DNA from: Acidobacteriota bacterium
GTDB lineage: Bacteria > Acidobacteriota > Thermoanaerobaculia > Multivoradales > Multivoraceae
NCBI GenBank assembly: GCA_003388555.1
Contig: QQVD01000050.1
Coordinates: 204,673 to 268,672 of the forward strand
Length of the DNA: 64,000 nt
Direction: 5' to 3'
Positions within the stretch are counted from its first letter, which is position 1; the number at the start of each line of letters is the position of its first letter. This document shows, piece by piece, positions 62,238 through 64,000 of this stretch. Under the pieces are notes generated by a model. The model searched no databases. It saw nothing but the letters and a program-made list of their open reading frames with translations, and was not told the DNA's origin. The translations under genes were made by a program, and so were the position numbers.

Positions 62238-63806
62238 ATGACCATCGATCCCAGGACTCCCGTCGTCGTCGCGGTCGGGCAGCACACCCAGCACCAGCTG
62301 CCGGCGGAGCTGCCGGAGGGCCGCGCGCCGTCGGCGGTCGACCTGATGGCGGAGGCGGCACGCGCCGCGCTGGCCGACAGCGGTGTGGAGCCCGGCGGAC
62401 TGGCCGCGGCTCTCGACGGACTGGTGGCGGTGCGCACCTTCCCCGATTCGACGGTGCGGCCGCTGCCCGAGAAGCGCGCCACCAACCCGCCGCGCTCGGT
62501 CGCCCGCCGCATCGGTGCCGATCCACGCTGGGCGGCGTACACCACCGCCGGCGGCGACGTGCCGCAGCGGGTGCTCGGCGAGCTCGCCGGGCGGATCGCC
62601 GCGGGGGAGCTCGACAGCGCTCTGCTGGTCGGCGGCGAGATCCTGGCGACGGCGAAGCACGCTGCGCGGTTGGGAGTGGAGCTCGACCACTCGGAGGACG
62701 TGCCAGGGCAGCTCGAGGATCGCGGCTTCGGCACCCTGTGGCTCGACAAGAGCGACATCCAGCAGCGGCTCTACCGGCCGATCGACATCTACCCGCTGTT
62801 CGAGACCGCGATCCGCGCCCGCCGCGGCGTCAGCGTGGAACGCCACCTGCGCAGCATGGGCGAGCTCTTCGAGCCCTTCTGCGAGGTCGCGGTGACCAAC
62901 CGCTACACCTACCGTTCACGGCTGCTCTCGGCGGAGCGCATCGCCGACCCGAGTGGCCGCAACGGCTTCATCGGCCACCCCTACACCCGGGCGATGAACG
63001 CCCGCGACACGGTGGACATGGCGGCGGCGGTGATCGTGACCTCGGTGGAGAAGGCGCGCGCCCTGGCGGTCGCGGAGGATCGTTGGGTCTACCTGCACGG
63101 CTGCGGCGCGCTGCGCGACGCGCTCTACCTGCGCGACCGGCGCGACTTCCACTCGTCGCCGGCGATCGAGCGTCTCGGCGAGCGGGTGCTGGGCGCGTCC
63201 GGGGTCGGCATCGACGACGTCGAGCACATCGACCTGTACAGCTGCTTCCCGTCGGCGGTGGAGATCGCCTGCGAGGCGTTGGGCCTGCGCGAGGACGACC
63301 AGCGGGGGCTGACCCTGACCGGTGGCCTGCCGTTCTTCGGCGGCCCGGGCAACGACTACTCGCTGCACGCGATCGCCGAGGCGGTGGGCCGTTGCCGCCT
63401 GTCACCCGGGTCCTACGCCCTGGTGAGCGCCAACGGCGGCAGCGTCACCAAGCACGCGATAGGGGTCTACTCGACGCGGCCTAGGCAGGGCGCCTGGAAG
63501 CTGCTGGACCTCGCCGAGGATCAACGAGAGATCGACACCATCGCCGGGCCGCCGACGGTCGACGCGCCCGAGTCGGGGCGCGCCGAGCTCGAGACCTGCA
63601 CGGTGGTGCATTCCGAGGGGCAACCGGTGTCGGGCTTCGTCATCGCGCGCAAGGCGGAGGGCGCTGACCGCGGCGCCCGCTTCATCGGCCGGGTGCCGGC
63701 GGATGGCGGCCTCGAGGAGCTGATGGGCGACGACGCCGTGGGGCTGGAGTGCCGGGTGGAGGTGGACGGCGAGGGGATGAATGTGGTGCGGATAGGCAGG
63801 GGCTAG
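62238..63806 (+). CDS. thiolase-like protein lacking the nucleophilic Cys
   Basis: A 522-residue protein of the acetyl-CoA acetyltransferase/TLP superfamily. It opens TPVVVAVGQHTQHQLP; the site where thiolases have the acyl-accepting Cys reads TTAGGDVPQRVLGEL, without Cys. The C-terminal half keeps YSCFPSAVEIACEALGL, GGLPFFGGPGNDYSLHAIAEAV and SANGGSVTKHAIGVYS with its catalytic-type His. A C-terminal domain of about 90 residues (from ETCTVVHSEG, OB-like) follows. Missing Cys suggests it does not do Claisen condensation; a CoA-ester binding, hydrolysing or lyase role is possible. Divergent from cofC (217-bp spacer). A TATGAT at 62148-62153 could be a -10. Confidence 0.83.
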   Translation: MTIDPRTPVVVAVGQHTQHQLPAELPEGRAPSAVDLMAEAARAALADSGVEPGGLAAALDGLVAVRTFPDSTVRPLPEKRATNPPRSVARRIGADPRWAAYTTAGGDVPQRVLGELAGRIAAGELDSALLVGGEILATAKHAARLGVELDHSEDVPGQLEDRGFGTLWLDKSDIQQRLYRPIDIYPLFETAIRARRGVSVERHLRSMGELFEPFCEVAVTNRYTYRSRLLSAERIADPSGRNGFIGHPYTRAMNARDTVDMAAAVIVTSVEKARALAVAEDRWVYLHGCGALRDALYLRDRRDFHSSPAIERLGERVLGASGVGIDDVEHIDLYSCFPSAVEIACEALGLREDDQRGLTLTGGLPFFGGPGNDYSLHAIAEAVGRCRLSPGSYALVSANGGSVTKHAIGVYSTRPRQGAWKLLDLAEDQREIDTIAGPPTVDAPESGRAELETCTVVHSEGQPVSGFVIARKAEGADRGARFIGRVPADGGLEELMGDDAVGLECRVEVDGEGMNVVRIGRG

Positions 63807-63870
63807 GGGTCAGGGGTTGGGGGTCAGGGGTCAGGGGTCAGGGATCAGGGGTCAGGGGTTAGGGGTTAGG
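63807..63870. repeat. degenerate GGGGTCA heptamer tandem repeats
   Basis: About nine 7-nt units right after the thiolase-like stop: mostly GGGGTCA, with variants GGGGTTG, GGGATCA and GGGGTTA. The last two copies are GGGGTTA. A bridge GAAAAGGGAAAAGGA follows, then a second array. Confidence 0.9.
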
Positions 63871-63885
63871 GAAAAGGGAAAAGGA

Positions 63886-64000
63886 GGGCAGAGGGCAGAG
63901 GGCAGAGGGCAGAGGGCAGAGGGCAGAGGGCAGAGGGCAGAGGGCAGAGGGCAGAGGGCAGAGGGCAGAGGGCAGAGGGCAGAGGGCAGAGGGCAGAGGG
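63886..64000. repeat. perfect GGGCAGA heptamer tandem array, open at the window end
   Basis: About 16 exact copies over 115 nt, running off the right edge, so its full length is unknown. No variation is visible between units, unlike the adjacent GGGGTCA block, which suggests recent slippage or expansion. Confidence 0.95.

Noticed and set aside
63807-64000. CRISPR array
   Set aside because: Seven-nucleotide units with no spacers; simple tandem repeats.

Overview
The window is very GC-rich, densely coded bacterial DNA. Its gene content points to an Acidobacteriota genome, most plausibly of the Thermoanaerobaculia type. The evidence is two MacB-like permeases with two FtsX domains and no partner ATPase (the acidobacterial 'ADOP' type), a VPS10/BNR-repeat secreted protein, a BlaI-M56 pair, a coenzyme B12-dependent ribonucleotide reductase, F420 biosynthesis genes, and secreted proteins with C-terminal tails typical of that group. 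This placement is inferred from gene content; no rRNA or tRNA gene was seen.

Layout. (1) About 1-13.9 kb: a glycan locus, almost all on the minus strand, with genes joined by ATGA/GTGA overlaps. From the promoter-proximal end it encodes a WecA/MraY-type polyprenyl-phosphate sugar-1-P transferase, a LegC/PglE aminotransferase, a PglD-type acetyltransferase, an SDR 4,6-dehydratase and a PglC-type phosphosugar transferase (together a bacillosamine-like pathway). Two GT4 glycosyltransferases follow, then a module known from lasso-peptide-like clusters: ABC exporter, HPr-kinase-like protein, NTP_transf_5 nucleotidyltransferase and an asparagine-synthetase-like protein cut by the window edge. A Transglut_core3 (lasso B2-type) protease sits on the plus strand in the middle. 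(2) 14.4-35.6 kb: housekeeping and secretory genes: ADOP permease, VPS10/BNR protein, BlaI plus a coiled-coil M56 protein behind a strong dyad, a secreted protein, a DUF4404 protein, CorA, a second ADOP permease, NrdJ behind paired NrdR boxes, a Tat-exported class V aminotransferase and a four-TM protein. (3) 36.0-54.4 kb: a second, Wzx/Wzy-type polysaccharide locus: a WbuB-like transferase, epimerase, flippase, two SGNH proteins, carbamoyltransferase, two sulfotransferases, polymerase, GT4, and a three-gene set matching UDP-L-FucNAc synthesis. Sulfate, carbamoyl and acyl decorations are implied. (4) 54.4-64 kb: a repeat patch, a subtilisin-like protease, a secreted hypothetical, FbiC (CofG-CofH fusion) and CofC for F420, a thiolase-like protein lacking the usual Cys, and heptamer tandem repeats running off the right edge.

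Base-level signals worth attention: a 35-nt dyad upstream of blaI, a textbook NrdR box pair overlapping a sigma70-like promoter, a likely CTG start codon on the carbamoyltransferase gene, and a family of palindromic repeats (core CCTCCCCCTGAAGGGGGAGG) in two distant intergenic patches.
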